Of a stretch of DNA of 64,000 nt, positions 34,466 through 44,832 are shown in pieces. The number at the start of each line of letters is the position of its first letter. The stretch's first letter is position 1. Below the pieces are notes generated by a model, which had not been told where the DNA came from, ran no database searches, and saw only the letters and a list, made by a program, of their open reading frames with translations. Made by a program: the position numbers and the translations under genes. Origin of the DNA: Lycium barbarum (lineage: Eukaryota; Streptophyta; Magnoliopsida; Solanales; Solanaceae); contig NC_083346.1 of the NCBI RefSeq assembly GCF_019175385.1, forward strand, positions 83,404,543-83,468,542, written 5' to 3'.

Positions 34466-35236
34466 CAAATTGTAGTGTAAGTCAAATAAAACAAAAGGTT
34501 CAAGTCCACTAACAACAAGAAATATTACACTGAAGAAAATAAAATACTAGTATCACTTCTCTGAACATCTAGAGTCACTTCAGCATCTTGATAAAGGGAG
34601 TCTTCCATTGGATCAAAATCAGGAGGCACAAGGATACTTCTCTTTGTTGGCTTATTTAGATTAGAAGTTGCTGGACCGCTTCTGTCACTTCTCTGAGCGT
34701 CTTGAGTCATTTCAGCTTCTTGATAGAGGGGGAAATTGTCTTCCATTGCTTCAAAATAAGGGTGCACATTGAAATTTTTCTCAGCTAGCATATTGAACTT
34801 AGAAGTTGCTGTATTACAACTCTTATTTTTGGCAATTAGAGTCCTCTATTCGGCATTAACTCTTAAAGAGCCCATTACTCTTAAGCTTTTCCCTCCCCGT
34901 CCCTTTGCTGCTAAGGCACCAGGTTGAATGAATTCATGCTTAGCAATCTTTGAAGATGATCCCATTTCATACTTCTGGATTTTTGAGGGATTCATGTAAA
35001 CCTAATACCAAAACAAATATATAAGAGCAAAGTCGGAAAGTTTTCAATAACAAGAAAAGTAAATTGAGAACGACATTCAGAATGAAGACACAATGTACAT
35101 GTCACAAGATTCCTTGCATGAACCATTACTACTATAGTAAGAGCGAGGTAATATTAAAGATTAATTCACTGGGAAAAAAATTCAGAGTAAATAATAAAGA
35201 ATCAACAGCAAGACTCAAAACCCCACGCCAAACCCT

Positions 35237-36262
35237 AGCTTTTTCCGGCCATTAATGGCCAATCCAACCATGAAGCAGCCTCTTTCTGAGGTTGCTCTAC
35301 CCCAACTCACCCTAGACTATACAAAATTACTAAAATCAGCAATTTTAAACAACAACAATGATCCACAGGCCACTGGTTTGTTTTCAAACAGTGGAGAAAC
35401 AAATATTGTGCCTCCTACTCCATTGAAACCTATCATATACGTGCATATTGGGGAACCAACAATTCAATATTCCATGGAAGAAATTAATCAGATGATCATT
35501 CACGAGGAATTACAATATGCAGTTATTGGTAAGTTTACATATGGAGTGCCCGACATGCAATTTCTACGTACTTCACTTGCTAGGCAGTGTGAACTAAAAA
35601 TTGATGCTACTATTGGTTTTTTGTGTAATAGACACATTTTGATTAGATGCAAGTTGTTTGAAGATTACATAACTCTCATGTCTAAGCATGCATTTTGGCT
35701 TAAAGAATCTCAATGGTCCCATCCAATGCGAACACTTAAATGGGATCCATGGTTTGATCCGGAGAAAGAAACGAGCATTGCAATTGCTTAGATTTCATTC
35801 CCAACCTTAGCACCTAATTATTTTGGGAAGTCTTAGTTATTTTCAATGGCTTCTGCAGTAGGAAAGCCATTAACATTAGATTTGGCTGCTAAAAATAAGA
35901 CACGACCTAGTTGTGCTCGTTCAAAGTGGAGGTAGATTCGTTGAAGGAACATCATAAGCGTGTGGCTATTCAAGCTGTTGATAGTGCTACTGGAGAAGTT
36001 AAAACTAAGTTGGTAAAAATACAATACGATTTCATGCCGAAGTATTGTAAAGATTTTAGTTTGCAAGGTCATGATGAGGATTCAAGAGATAAGGCAGCTG
36101 ATGGGCAGACTCCTGAGTCTATAACATCATCACAAGAAATAAATGCTATGTTTGATAATGTTACAGATGAGAGTGAAGCTATAGAGTTAATGAGCTAGAG
36201 ATAGTTGGCACTCAACCTGGTGAGAGTGGCACTGCAAGTAGTCAAGAGGTAGATAAGAATTG
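35237..36262 (+). pseudogene. LINE ORF1-like N-terminal fragment (DUF4283 plus zinc knuckle), broken
   Basis: An AACCCTAGC...TTTTTCCGGCCATT leader precedes ATG at 35255. The 178-residue frame holds a DUF4283-like core (GKFTYGVPDMQFLRTSLARQ, NRHILIRCKLFEDYITLMSK, MRTLKWDPWFDPE). After a stop at 35789 and frameshifts, 35911-36198 reads the following linker and zinc-knuckle region (YDFMPKYCKDFSLQGHDED; the second Cys of the knuckle is lost). Similarity continues in a third frame to about 36260, where it abuts truncated TNP2. DUF4283 proteins of this layout are mostly ORF1 of plant LINEs. There is no ORF2 or poly(A), so this is captured or rearranged DNA, not a normal 5'-truncated LINE. Confidence 0.65.
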
Positions 36263-38720
36263 TCAAACCTCCCTCAGATTCAAAAACACCACCATCATAA
36301 TTTCGTTCAAGGCAATTAAATTTTGTCTTCATTGTATTCAAATACCTTGAACATAAAGTCATACATTCAGTTGCTAAATATCCCTCTGCAATCGAACCTT
36401 CTGGGCGAGCCATATTACCAATAAAAGACTTCAAAAAGTGTAGGTAGCGCTCTATTGGATACATCCATCGATAATGAATTGGTCCAGCAATCTTAGCTTC
36501 ATTAGGTAAATGAATTGCCAAGTGCACCATGACATCGAAAAATGCAGGAGGAAAGACCCTTTCTAACTTGCACAAGGTTAATGGTATTTGGGCTTCTATT
36601 TGTTCCAACACATCCACACTCAAACATTTCGCCCCAAGCACTTTGAAAAATAAAGACAACTCAATAAGTGGTTCCGACACATATTTGCAGAGCATACCAC
36701 GTATGGCAAGTGGGAGTAAATGTTGTAGAATAACATGACAATCGTGACTTTTTAATCCTGAAATTTTGCGATCTTTAAGGTTCACACACTGGAAAATATT
36801 TGATGAAAATCCATCTGGGACCTTTAGATTCTTTAAGAAATTGAAAAACATTTGCTTCTCTTAAGGAGATAATGTGTAACATGCTGGTGGTAACTCATAT
36901 TTATCCCCATTTTTTATTGGATGCAAATCTTTTTGTATGTTCATTGCTTGTAAATCCAACCGAGTATTCAAGGTGTCTTTGGTTTTTCCTTTGACATTTA
37001 AGATTGTCCCCAATATATTATCACAGATATTTTTCTCAATGTGCATCACATCTAGATTATGTCGCAACAACAAAGTTTTTCAATAAGGAAGATCAAACAA
37101 TATACTCTTCTTATTCCAATTATCACCCCTACTTTCATGTGATATCTTATTCTTCTTCTTTGGATCCTTTGTTAGTGGTAACCCATCTAAATCAGCAACT
37201 TGATCAAGTATATCACCACTGGACAACATTTTTGGTGGTAGTCTCGTCTCCTTAGTGCCATCAAATGACGCTTTATCATTCCTCCATTTGTGATAAAGAG
37301 GAAGAAAGCGTCTGTGGCCCATGTAACACTGTTTTTTACAATTTTTTAGCCTTCTGGAAACAGTTCCTTTATTGCAACATGGGCAAGCCAATTTTCCTTT
37401 TGTACTCCATCCAGACAAATTTGCATATGCTGGAAAGTCGCTGATGGTCCATAACAAAGACGCATGTAATGTAAAATTCTTTTTAGTTGACGCATCAAAG
37501 GTCTCCACTCCAGTTTCCCATAATTCATTCAACTCCTCTATCAAAGGTTGAAGATAGACATCAAATGCATCCCCAGGACTCTCAGGACCAGGTATAAGCA
37601 TTGACAAAATAAAATTCTCTTGCTTCATGCAAAGCCAAGGTGGTAAATTATAAGGAATAAGTACCACGGGCCAAATGTTGTATAGAGTTCTGGACATTCC
37701 AAATGGTTGAAATCCATCACTAGCAAGCCCAAGTCTTACATTACGAGGCTCAGCAGCAAAAGATGGGTGAAGCTCATCAAAGTTTTTCCATACCATTGAA
37801 TCAGCTGGGTGTCTCATAATCCCTTCATCAACTCTTTTATCATGATGCCATGATATAAGAGGAGATGTCTTTGAACACATAAATAATCTTTGAAGTCTGG
37901 GCTTTAGAGGAAAATAACGTAAAATCTTGTATGGTATCTTTTTTCCACTTTTAAATTTGGTTTCCCCACTATGTTTATCCTCCTTCAATCTGGATGCCCC
38001 ACAAACTTTGCAAGATTCAAGACAATTATCATCCTTCCAATATAACATGCAATCATTCTTACACGCATCAATCTTCTTATAAGAAAGACCAAGATCTCGA
38101 ATAACCTTCTTTGCCTCGTAATATGAATTCGGCAAGTTTGTTCCATCAAGCAATAAATCTTCTTTCAAAAACTTTAATAACATCATAAATGACTCATTAC
38201 TCCAATGACCAATACTTTTAATGTGAAGCAATTTAACCAAAGTAGAAAGTTTAGAAACTTTTGCACTTTCATATAAAGGTAGCTCAAAATCCTCCAGTAG
38301 CTTATAAAATCGTTTTGCTTCAGGATTTGGTTCCTCCTCGACAAAATAATCACCACTATTGTTCATATTATCTCCATCACAATACAAATCTCTCAAAATC
38401 CCATGTATTTCAGCCTCACCATCACCCTCTTCGATGTCATTATCATATATAAATTCAGAATCTGGTTGTGCTTCACCTGACCTCTCCCCATGGTGATACC
38501 AAAGAGTATAACCCGGTATTATCCCATGTACTATCAAATGTGACCTGACCACAACACGTGTTCTAGAAGTCGCATTACCACATTTGATGCAGGGACAACG
38601 TATCAATTGTGTTTCTCCCAATCTTGTAAAAGCATAATCTAAAAAACATTCCACCCCATCTACGTAAGCACTAGCAAGTCGATCATTAATAAGTTCCATC
38701 CATTGCTTATTTGGTGCCAT
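36262..38720 (-). pseudogene. tnp2-like: TNP2-type CACTA transposase, C-terminally truncated with two stops
   Basis: This is the catalytic transposase. From the ATG at 38720 the frame holds an N-terminal transposase-associated zinc domain (LIRCPCIKCGN and HLIVHGIIPGY, residues about 40-75), then the tnp2 core with LGLASDGFQPFGMS (likely first catalytic Asp), WPVVLIPYNLPPWL, ISDFPAYANLSGWSTKGKLA and a CPCC motif. The same frame continues past TGA at 37080-37082 and TAA at 36861-36863 into NLDVMHIEKNICDN and the DUF4218-like region (FFDVMVHLAIHLPNEA, MYPIERYLHFLKSF, ECMTLCSRYL). Similarity stops at about 36262, where LINE-like sequence replaces the C-terminus. Only two stops in 2.4 kb suggests recent decay. 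It is oriented like TNP1 and lies upstream of it. Confidence 0.9.
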
Positions 38721-39397
38721 AATCTTGGTTCATGTAAAATAGATATAAAAATAAATTAGTACAACAACCAAGGAGTAAGAGTTAAACATTTATTCTAGAG
38801 TTATGGATTAATGAGAAATAGATACATATAGTTATACTCGTCTTCGGAAACGTGCAACATCACAAAATACATAAATTTCATTGTACTGAAAAACGATGAA
38901 CTTTTTTATAGGTATAAAATGATAATTTTTTCCAGTATACAATTTAAAATGATAATTTTTTCCAGTAGACAATACCTAAATTCTTAATTCATTTCTGGAT
39001 TTGCGATCAGTGTGATGTGAGTGTATGTCAGAGAGAGACATCATTAAGGAGCTATCCAATTTCTAAGACACTTTCCTATTAGTACCATCTACTGCAGTAA
39101 TTGCAAAATTTATCACTTTTTTATAATGACTTCCCTTATTTTGATGTAAAATTGTATTCATTTCTAGAATTAAGTAGTCTCCACTTCCTAATACTATAAC
39201 ACATCTCACTCATCTTCGTAAATTATGTTCCGCAAGAGACTAATTCACCTGAAACATGACTTATGGCATAAATACATGTTATTAATCTATTTTCCAAGTT
39301 AACCATGAAAAGTCACTTATTCTTGTTGGTTAACTTAAGTCTAAAATAGAGTAAAAATCATTTACATTGTAACATAAATTCTAGTTTAATTACTTTT
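38721..39397. other. CACTA interior upstream of TNP2, no gene seen
   Basis: AT-rich sequence between the TNP2 start and the LRR fragment, on the promoter side of TNP2. A short direct repeat AAAATGATAATTTTTTCCAG occurs twice (about 38918 and 38949). Confidence 0.5.
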
Positions 39398-39760
39398 ATC
39401 AGCTCCATGAACTCTTGTTTTAATTATAATACACAGGGAGTATCATGTGATTTCTCCAATGGCTTCTGGCACATAATGGATTTAACAATCGGAGACCTAT
39501 ACGACAACTCCCTTCACTGCTCCCCAGCTGCAGAATTCACAGAACACTTGTTTGACCTTAAGCATCTAAAAAAACTTTCCTTCTCAAATTGCTTCCTCTC
39601 AGATCCGAACAAACAAATTACAATTCCCATATCAAATTGGGATAGTCTCGCGAACAACTTGAAATCATTAGAGTTTCGATCAAATGCTGGTCTTACTGAC
39701 AATATTTGTTTTGCCAACCTTCTTGGCATGGGATTTGAGCAACAAAGACAGAGCACTGAC
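39398..39760 (+). pseudogene. Captured LRR receptor-like gene fragment (PII-2/RLP29-like)
   Basis: It opens after a TATCAG splice-acceptor-like site. The frame reads GVSCDFSNGFWHIMDLTIGD, DNSLHCSPAAEFTEHLFDLK, HLKKLSFSNCFLSD, PISNWDSLANNLKSLEFRSN and AGLTDNICFANL. These are an LRR N-terminal cap followed by two plant LRR units, resembling from memory the Piriformospora indica-insensitive protein 2 family of receptor-like proteins. Similarity stops at about 39725 after roughly 105 residues; the rest of the frame to 39856 is not recognised. It lies opposite to the transposase genes and looks like host exon DNA acquired by the CACTA element. Confidence 0.7.
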
Positions 39761-40869
39761 AATGACATTATCTGGCTACAGAACTCTAAGACGGATGAGA
39801 ATCTCTATTTTCAGTGTATTTCTGAAAATTTTCAAAGTTCTGTAGTATTTTTTTAATTGATTAAAATAAGGTAAAACTTCAGTAAATAAAGCAAAGACTC
39901 GATTCCTTCATTATTAGTAAAATGATGACCAATAAAAAGAATATCATCCGAAGGCAGAGAGCAAACAAATATAGGGTTCAGCTCATTATAAATCAGAAAA
40001 AGGCTTTCAAGACAAATTATTGATATCCAGGAAAAAATCTTCAAGCACAAAATACCAGCAATCCATGTTTGTCCAATTTAACAGTAAAATGTATCACTAA
40101 ACCAATTAATCGATACAATCGAAAAAATATAATCGAACAGAGAACTCATACGAACAGGAAAGGAATACCCAATTTCACAATCAATAATTACAATATTTAG
40201 TAAATTGACAGATATTTACCTTGATGTGAAGGAGAAGGAAATTGTAAATTGTTGAGATAAGCATCTTTCTCGAAAGCCAGTTCTTTTCAGTAAGTTGTAC
40301 CAAACTGGTTGTATAATCAAAATAGAGAGAAATAATTAGGTTTTTATATGGGTTGGGCTGGGAAATGGAGCATAACACCCAAACCACAAAATTTGGTTGT
40401 TATCCAAATTGAAATTTAAGTGCAGGAAGAACGGGATTTACTTTCCCCAAAAATTTCAACAAATTTGTTTTACCTTTCAATCCTATCTTCAGAATTAGTT
40501 TCACCACAAAATTTGGTGTTTATCCAAAGAATTTGTTACGGAATTCCTGAAATTGAGCCGCTTGCTAAGACTTGATAATTAGCGTATGTGTAGCAGCCGT
40601 TGCAAACTCCTTCTGGTGGGGTTTTACTCAATATCTCTTTAGATTCTCATAGTCATCCTGCTTTTTAGCTGATTAAGTTTGTGTGAGTCGAAAATAAGTA
40701 ATTAATGCATATCTAAGCATTATAAATTAAGAAGCAGTTTTTTTTCTTTTGAGGGGTGATTGTTGCGTATGAAGAGGAGTGGGGTTGGGGAAACATGGTG
40801 GGAAAGCAGATGAGGGGGAGCGTGGGGCTGGGAAAAAAAAGGTAGGAAAAATTAGCGTCTTATTTTATT
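39761..40869. other. CACTA right interior, no gene seen
   Basis: Noncoding AT-rich DNA, partly G-rich near 40770-40850. The short frames show no domain. Confidence 0.5.
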
Positions 40870-41048
40870 TGGGGAACGACCGGATATTATGTTTTTTAAG
40901 GATTGGATATTGCCCCCTCATTGATATTGAACTAAAAATTATCTTTAATGACTGGAAAAGAATTTAGTCGTTATAAATATACTTAGAACGACCGGATTTA
41001 TCTCCCTTCATTAAGAAATCGTCGCTAAAAGTTAAGTTTCTTGTAGTG
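40870..41048. repeat. Right subterminal repeats and terminal inverted repeat
   Basis: Copies of ACGACCGGAT (40877, about 41000) and TAGTCGTTA (about 40966) mirror the left end. The terminus is TTTCTTGTAGTG at 41037-41048. Confidence 0.8.
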
Positions 41049-41051
41049 ATA

Positions 41052-43667
41052 GATGATTTGTTTGATCAACTACAGGGTGCCAAGTGGTTTTCTAAGATAG
41101 ACTTGAGGTCAGCATATCATCAAGTGAGAGTTAGAGAAGCGGATATTCCCAAAATAGCCTTCAGAACGAGGTATGGCCACTATAAATTTCGAGTGATGTC
41201 GTTTGGGTTGACTAATGCCCCGGATGTGTTTATGAATTTGATGAACAATGTATTCAAGCCTCTCTTGGACTTATTTCTGATAGAATTTATTGATTATATT
41301 CTGGTGTATTCTCGCACGGAATCAGAACATGCAGATCATTTGCGAATTGTTCTTGGCATTCTTCGAGCCCGAGAATTGTATGCCAAATTTTCAAAGTGCG
41401 AGTTTTGGCTAAATTCTGTGACATTTCTGGGCCATGTTATTTCAGATGATGGCATTCGAGTTGACACTCAGAAAATTGTTGCAGTGAAGACTTGGCCAAG
41501 GCCTACGACGCCTATAGAAGTCCGTAGTTTTCTGGGATTAGCAGGTTATTATAGAAGATTCGTAGAGGGCTTCTCATCTATTTCAGCCCCATTGACGAAA
41601 CTAACCCAGAAGTCAGCTAAATTCCAATGGAGTGATGCCTGTGAGCGCAGCTTCCAAGAGCTAAAAGGCAGATTGACCTCAGCTCTGGTCTTAACACTTC
41701 CAGAAGGGTCAGATGGCTATGTGGTATATTGTGACGCTTCCGGTGTCGGATTAGGATGCGTATTAATGCAGCATGGTAAAGTTATTGCATATTCTTCGAG
41801 ACAATTATGGAAACATGGAAGGAATTATCCAACTCATGATCTCGAGTTGGCTGCAGTTATTCATGCCTTAAAAATTTGGAGGCATTATTTGTATGGTGTG
41901 CATGTTGATATCTATACAGATCACAAAAGTCTTCAGTACATTTTCAACTAGAAGGAATTAAACCTGCGGCAGAGGCGGTGGTTAGAATTGTTAAAAGATT
42001 ATGATGTGAACATTTTGTACCACCCCGGGAAAGCGAATGTAGTAGCCGATGCGCTTAGCCGCCGATCACTAGGCAGTTTATGTGAAGTCCCTCCGGAAAA
42101 GAATGAGATGGTTCATGAGCTCCACTAACTAGATAATCTTGGAGTACGTGTAATCGATTCGGGTAATGTGGGGATTAGTATCAATGATCCCACAATTTTG
42201 TCCTTAGATATGGAAGTAAAAGAACGGCAATATGAAGATCCTCAATTGTGCCATTACAGAGACACATCTCATGGAAAAGAGAAGTCTTCATTTGGAGTTT
42301 CTATGGATGGAATTCTTAGATACCGAGGCAGGTTGTGTGTGCCGAATGTGGCAGAATTGCGCCGATGAATTCTAGAAGAAGCACATTATTCTCGGTATTC
42401 TATTCACCCAAGTGCAACCAAAATGTATCATGATCTCAAGATGATGTATTGGAGGGATGGCATGAAGAGAGATATATCGGAATTTGTAGCACAGTGTCCA
42501 AATTGCCAACGGGTAAAGATTGAACATCAAAAGCCAGAAGGCTTATTGCAAGCAACGGAAATCCCTACTTGGAAATGGGAAGTCATCAACATGGATTTTA
42601 TTATGGGGTTACCTCGTTCCCGTGGCAAGTATGATTCTATATGGGTGATTCTGGATAGATTGACGAAAGCAGCCCATTTTCTCCCAGTTAGGACTACATA
42701 CTCAACAGAAGACTATGCGAGGTTGTATCTCAAGGAAATTGTGCGACTCCATGATATTCCATTATCTATTATTACAGATAGGGGAGGACAGTTTACAATC
42801 AAGTTTTGGAAGTCCTTTCAAGAAGGTCTAGGAACTCAAGTGAAGTTTAGCACGGCATTTAATCCGTAGACCGATGGACAAGCCGAGCGTACTATTCAGA
42901 CCTTGGAAGATATGCTACGAGCATGTGTGCTGGATTTCAGTGGTAGTTGGGATGATCATTTACCGCTAATCGAATTTGCATACAACAATAGTTATCATTC
43001 CAGCATTCAAATGGCTCGATATGAAGCTTTATATGGGAGGAAATGTAGATCTCCAATCGGATGGTTCGAAATAGGAGAAACACAACTAGTAGGCCCTGAA
43101 TTGATTCAGCAAGTGGTGGAAAAAGTTAAGGTGATCCGAGATCGATTGTTGACAGCCCAAAGTCGCCAATAGTCTTATGCAGACAATCGCCGACGAGACT
43201 TTGAATTTCAAGTTAGTGATTGGGTATTTTTGAAAGCATCACCAATGAAAGGGGTGATGAGATTTGGCAAGAAAGGGAAGCTAAGTCCTAGATACATTGG
43301 ACCCTATAAAATTATCCGCAAGGTGGGTCAAGTAGCCTATGAATTGGGCTTGCCTTCGGAGCTTGAATCAGTCCATCCAGTCTTCCACGTTTCGATGCTC
43401 CGCAAGTGTGTTGGAGATCCCACAAAGATTGTCCCGATAGATGATGTGCAAGTGACAGAAAATCTAACCTATGAAGAAGTGCCTATTGCTATTCTAGACA
43501 GGCAAGTGCGAAGACTTCGAAATAAAGAGGTAGCTTCAGTTAAAGTCTTGTGGCGAAACAACAACCGGGAAGAAATGACTTGGGAGGCGGAAGAGAGTAT
43601 GAAATCCAAGTACCCGCACCTATTCCAACCCCCAGGAGAGATCCAAGATGAAACGTCAACAATATAA
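41052..43667 (+). pseudogene. Element A pol, part 2: RT, RNase H, integrase, chromodomain-like tail (broken)
   Basis: It continues the frame of 27819-28220. RT follows ([20 protein letters not shown]), but the catalytic motif reads FIDYILVYS, with Tyr in place of the second Asp. RNase H ([38 protein letters not shown]), the integrase zinc region (YSIHPSATKMYHDL, CPNCQ), the catalytic core (MDFIMGLP, ITDRGGQF, QAERTIQ) and the tail AILDRQVRRLRNKEVASVKV follow in order. Stops lie at 41949, 42126, 42366, 42867 and 43170, all in one frame and mostly where CAA, CAG or CGA stands in related copies. The end at 43667 matches the family C-terminus. Confidence 0.92.
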
Positions 43668-43871
43668 GGTATGTATGCTTTATTTATATGCTTTTGGTCG
43701 TGTATGGCCATAGACATGTTGATATGGTGATGTAGCCCTGTGAGGCGATGATATTATGGGTTGTTGTGACAGGTTGGTAGTGTCAAATTACAGGGGAAAC
43801 TCTGGCAAAATTTTCGTAGAATATCGAGTGTTTAACATTCGAGGATGAATGTTCCAAAAGGGGGGGAAGAA
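43668..43871 (+). other. Element A 3' UTR, pre-PPT hairpin and polypurine tract
   Basis: It holds the module ACAGGGGAAACTCTGGCAAA (43790), a perfect hairpin AACATTC/GAATGTT (43833-43852) and the purine tract AAAAGGGGGGGAAGAA (about 43856-43871) next to the LTR. Confidence 0.8.
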
Positions 43872-44510
43872 TGTTACACCTTGGAACTTTTCCCCGATTA
43901 GCGTATAGTGAATAAGCTAATGGAGGGCATCAAGAACCCGATGATTTGATAAGTAAGAGATAGCATTTGATGATCTTAATCGAGACTCGAAAACAATAGA
44001 CGTAAAGAAAGAAGTTTGACGAAGAAAGTAAAGGATATGTTACGTATCGGATAGGAATTATGGACGACGAGCTAATGAGGGCATAATGATGTCTTAGAGA
44101 CAAGTAATAATGTCCCTTAGATTGTTATTGGAGAATTAAGCAAGTGTTAAGAAGGTTCCATAAGGATCGGAGATCAAACGAGTCGACGAAAACAAGTTCC
44201 GGACAACTGGACATTATACGGCAAGACATACTGGCCATATAAAATTCACGGACCGTATGTCCAGGCCGTAGATCCAGTCCAGAACAACATGGCTCACTGG
44301 ATCAAACATACGGTCCAACATATGGTCAGTGAAAATTATACAGACCGTATGTTGGTCCGTATAAAGTGGTCTGGCCAGCTTGGGTGAATTAATATAAGGG
44401 ACCCTTCTCATTTCATTTTTATTTCATTCCCACTCTCCACAAGTCAAGAGACCTATAGAATATTCTCTAACACTCATACACAAAAAATATCAAAGGAAAT
44501 CCATGATCAA
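43872..44510 (+). mobile_element. Element A 3' LTR, first part
   Basis: It matches 23416-24054 with roughly 6% differences and one 11-bp insertion. The CATACGG cluster (44210-44365) and TATAAG (44393-44398) are kept. Element B is inserted after ATCAA (44506-44510). Confidence 0.95.
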
Positions 44511-44786
44511 TGTTATATCCCGTGTTTTCACACCTTTGGAAAATTGGAAATAATTTGGACTTGTATGAAATAAGGTCATAACTGAATTTATGTAACCCTT
44601 GAGTTGTTATGAAAGAATATTAATATGGAAGTGTCGAGGAACGCTAAGGGCAAATTTAGGATTTCAAAAATTAGTTTCGGGAATTACAAAACGGGAATTA
44701 TAATCCATTGGGCCCAAATAATTGAAAGAAAAATTTGGGCCCAACTGAAATGGGGTGGCCGGCCAACATACTTGGCCCAAACCCAA

Positions 44787-44832
44787 GTCACATGGCAACC
44801 ATGTGACAATTTAATTAAGGGGCTATTATATA
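44787..44832 (+). promoter_or_regulatory. Inverted repeat plus TATA box, element B 5' LTR
   Basis: GTCACATGG and CCATGTGAC arms, separated by two bases, are followed 20 bp later by TATATA. GGGCCCA motifs upstream resemble plant TCP-type site II elements. The promoter role is inferred. Confidence 0.5.

Larger units (their letters stand above)
30034..34995 (-). pseudogene. TNP1-like (Ptta/En/Spm, Transposase_24-type) multi-exon gene, broken
   Basis: The accessory CACTA protein binds subterminal repeats. Exons read by eye on the minus strand with GT/AG borders are: start ATG at 34995 with MGSSSKIAKHEFIQ and two PxFxxME-like segments to about 34530; a set of 71-bp mini-exons (see 34088-34465); 32061-31814 (MNICKKVLRLKPGEKLRV, PNHTSFSRHLGLLVRD); 31151-30945 (MRKLWNNWRGSLHNK); about 30902-30801; 30676-30584 (VVMPHHTGSKPYREI); about 30505-30411 (DGNPPNMAIILFETHKK); and 30322-30034, a coiled-coil tail ending at TAG (EELKTTKKEKESLQIRM). 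The LKPGEKL and MPHHTGSK motifs are typical of the family as I remember it. A TAG lies in exon 1 (34846-34848), and one mini-exon has a TAA. Two foreign inserts lie in its introns. Confidence 0.8.
28221..41048 (-). mobile_element. CACTA (En/Spm) DNA transposon inserted in the RT of element A
   Basis: This is a 12.8-kb element with CACTACAAGA at the left end and TCTTGTAGTG at the right end. Both ends touch ATA copies (28218-28220 and 41049-41051), the 3-bp target duplication of the superfamily. Removing it rejoins the RT text PLPRI with DDLFDQ in frame. It carries TNP2- and TNP1-like genes on the minus strand, subterminal repeats at both ends and plus-strand cargo. Both transposase genes contain stops, so movement now would need proteins from another copy. 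Confidence 0.97.

Noticed and set aside
39407..39856. An intact small LRR gene
   Set aside because: It has only about 105 LRR-like residues, no signal peptide or membrane segment, and lies inside a CACTA element. It is better read as a captured fragment.
41046..41951. Reading the pol frame as starting at 41046
   Set aside because: The GTG at 41046 is the last three bases of the CACTA element. The pol frame continues from 28220 and does not start here.
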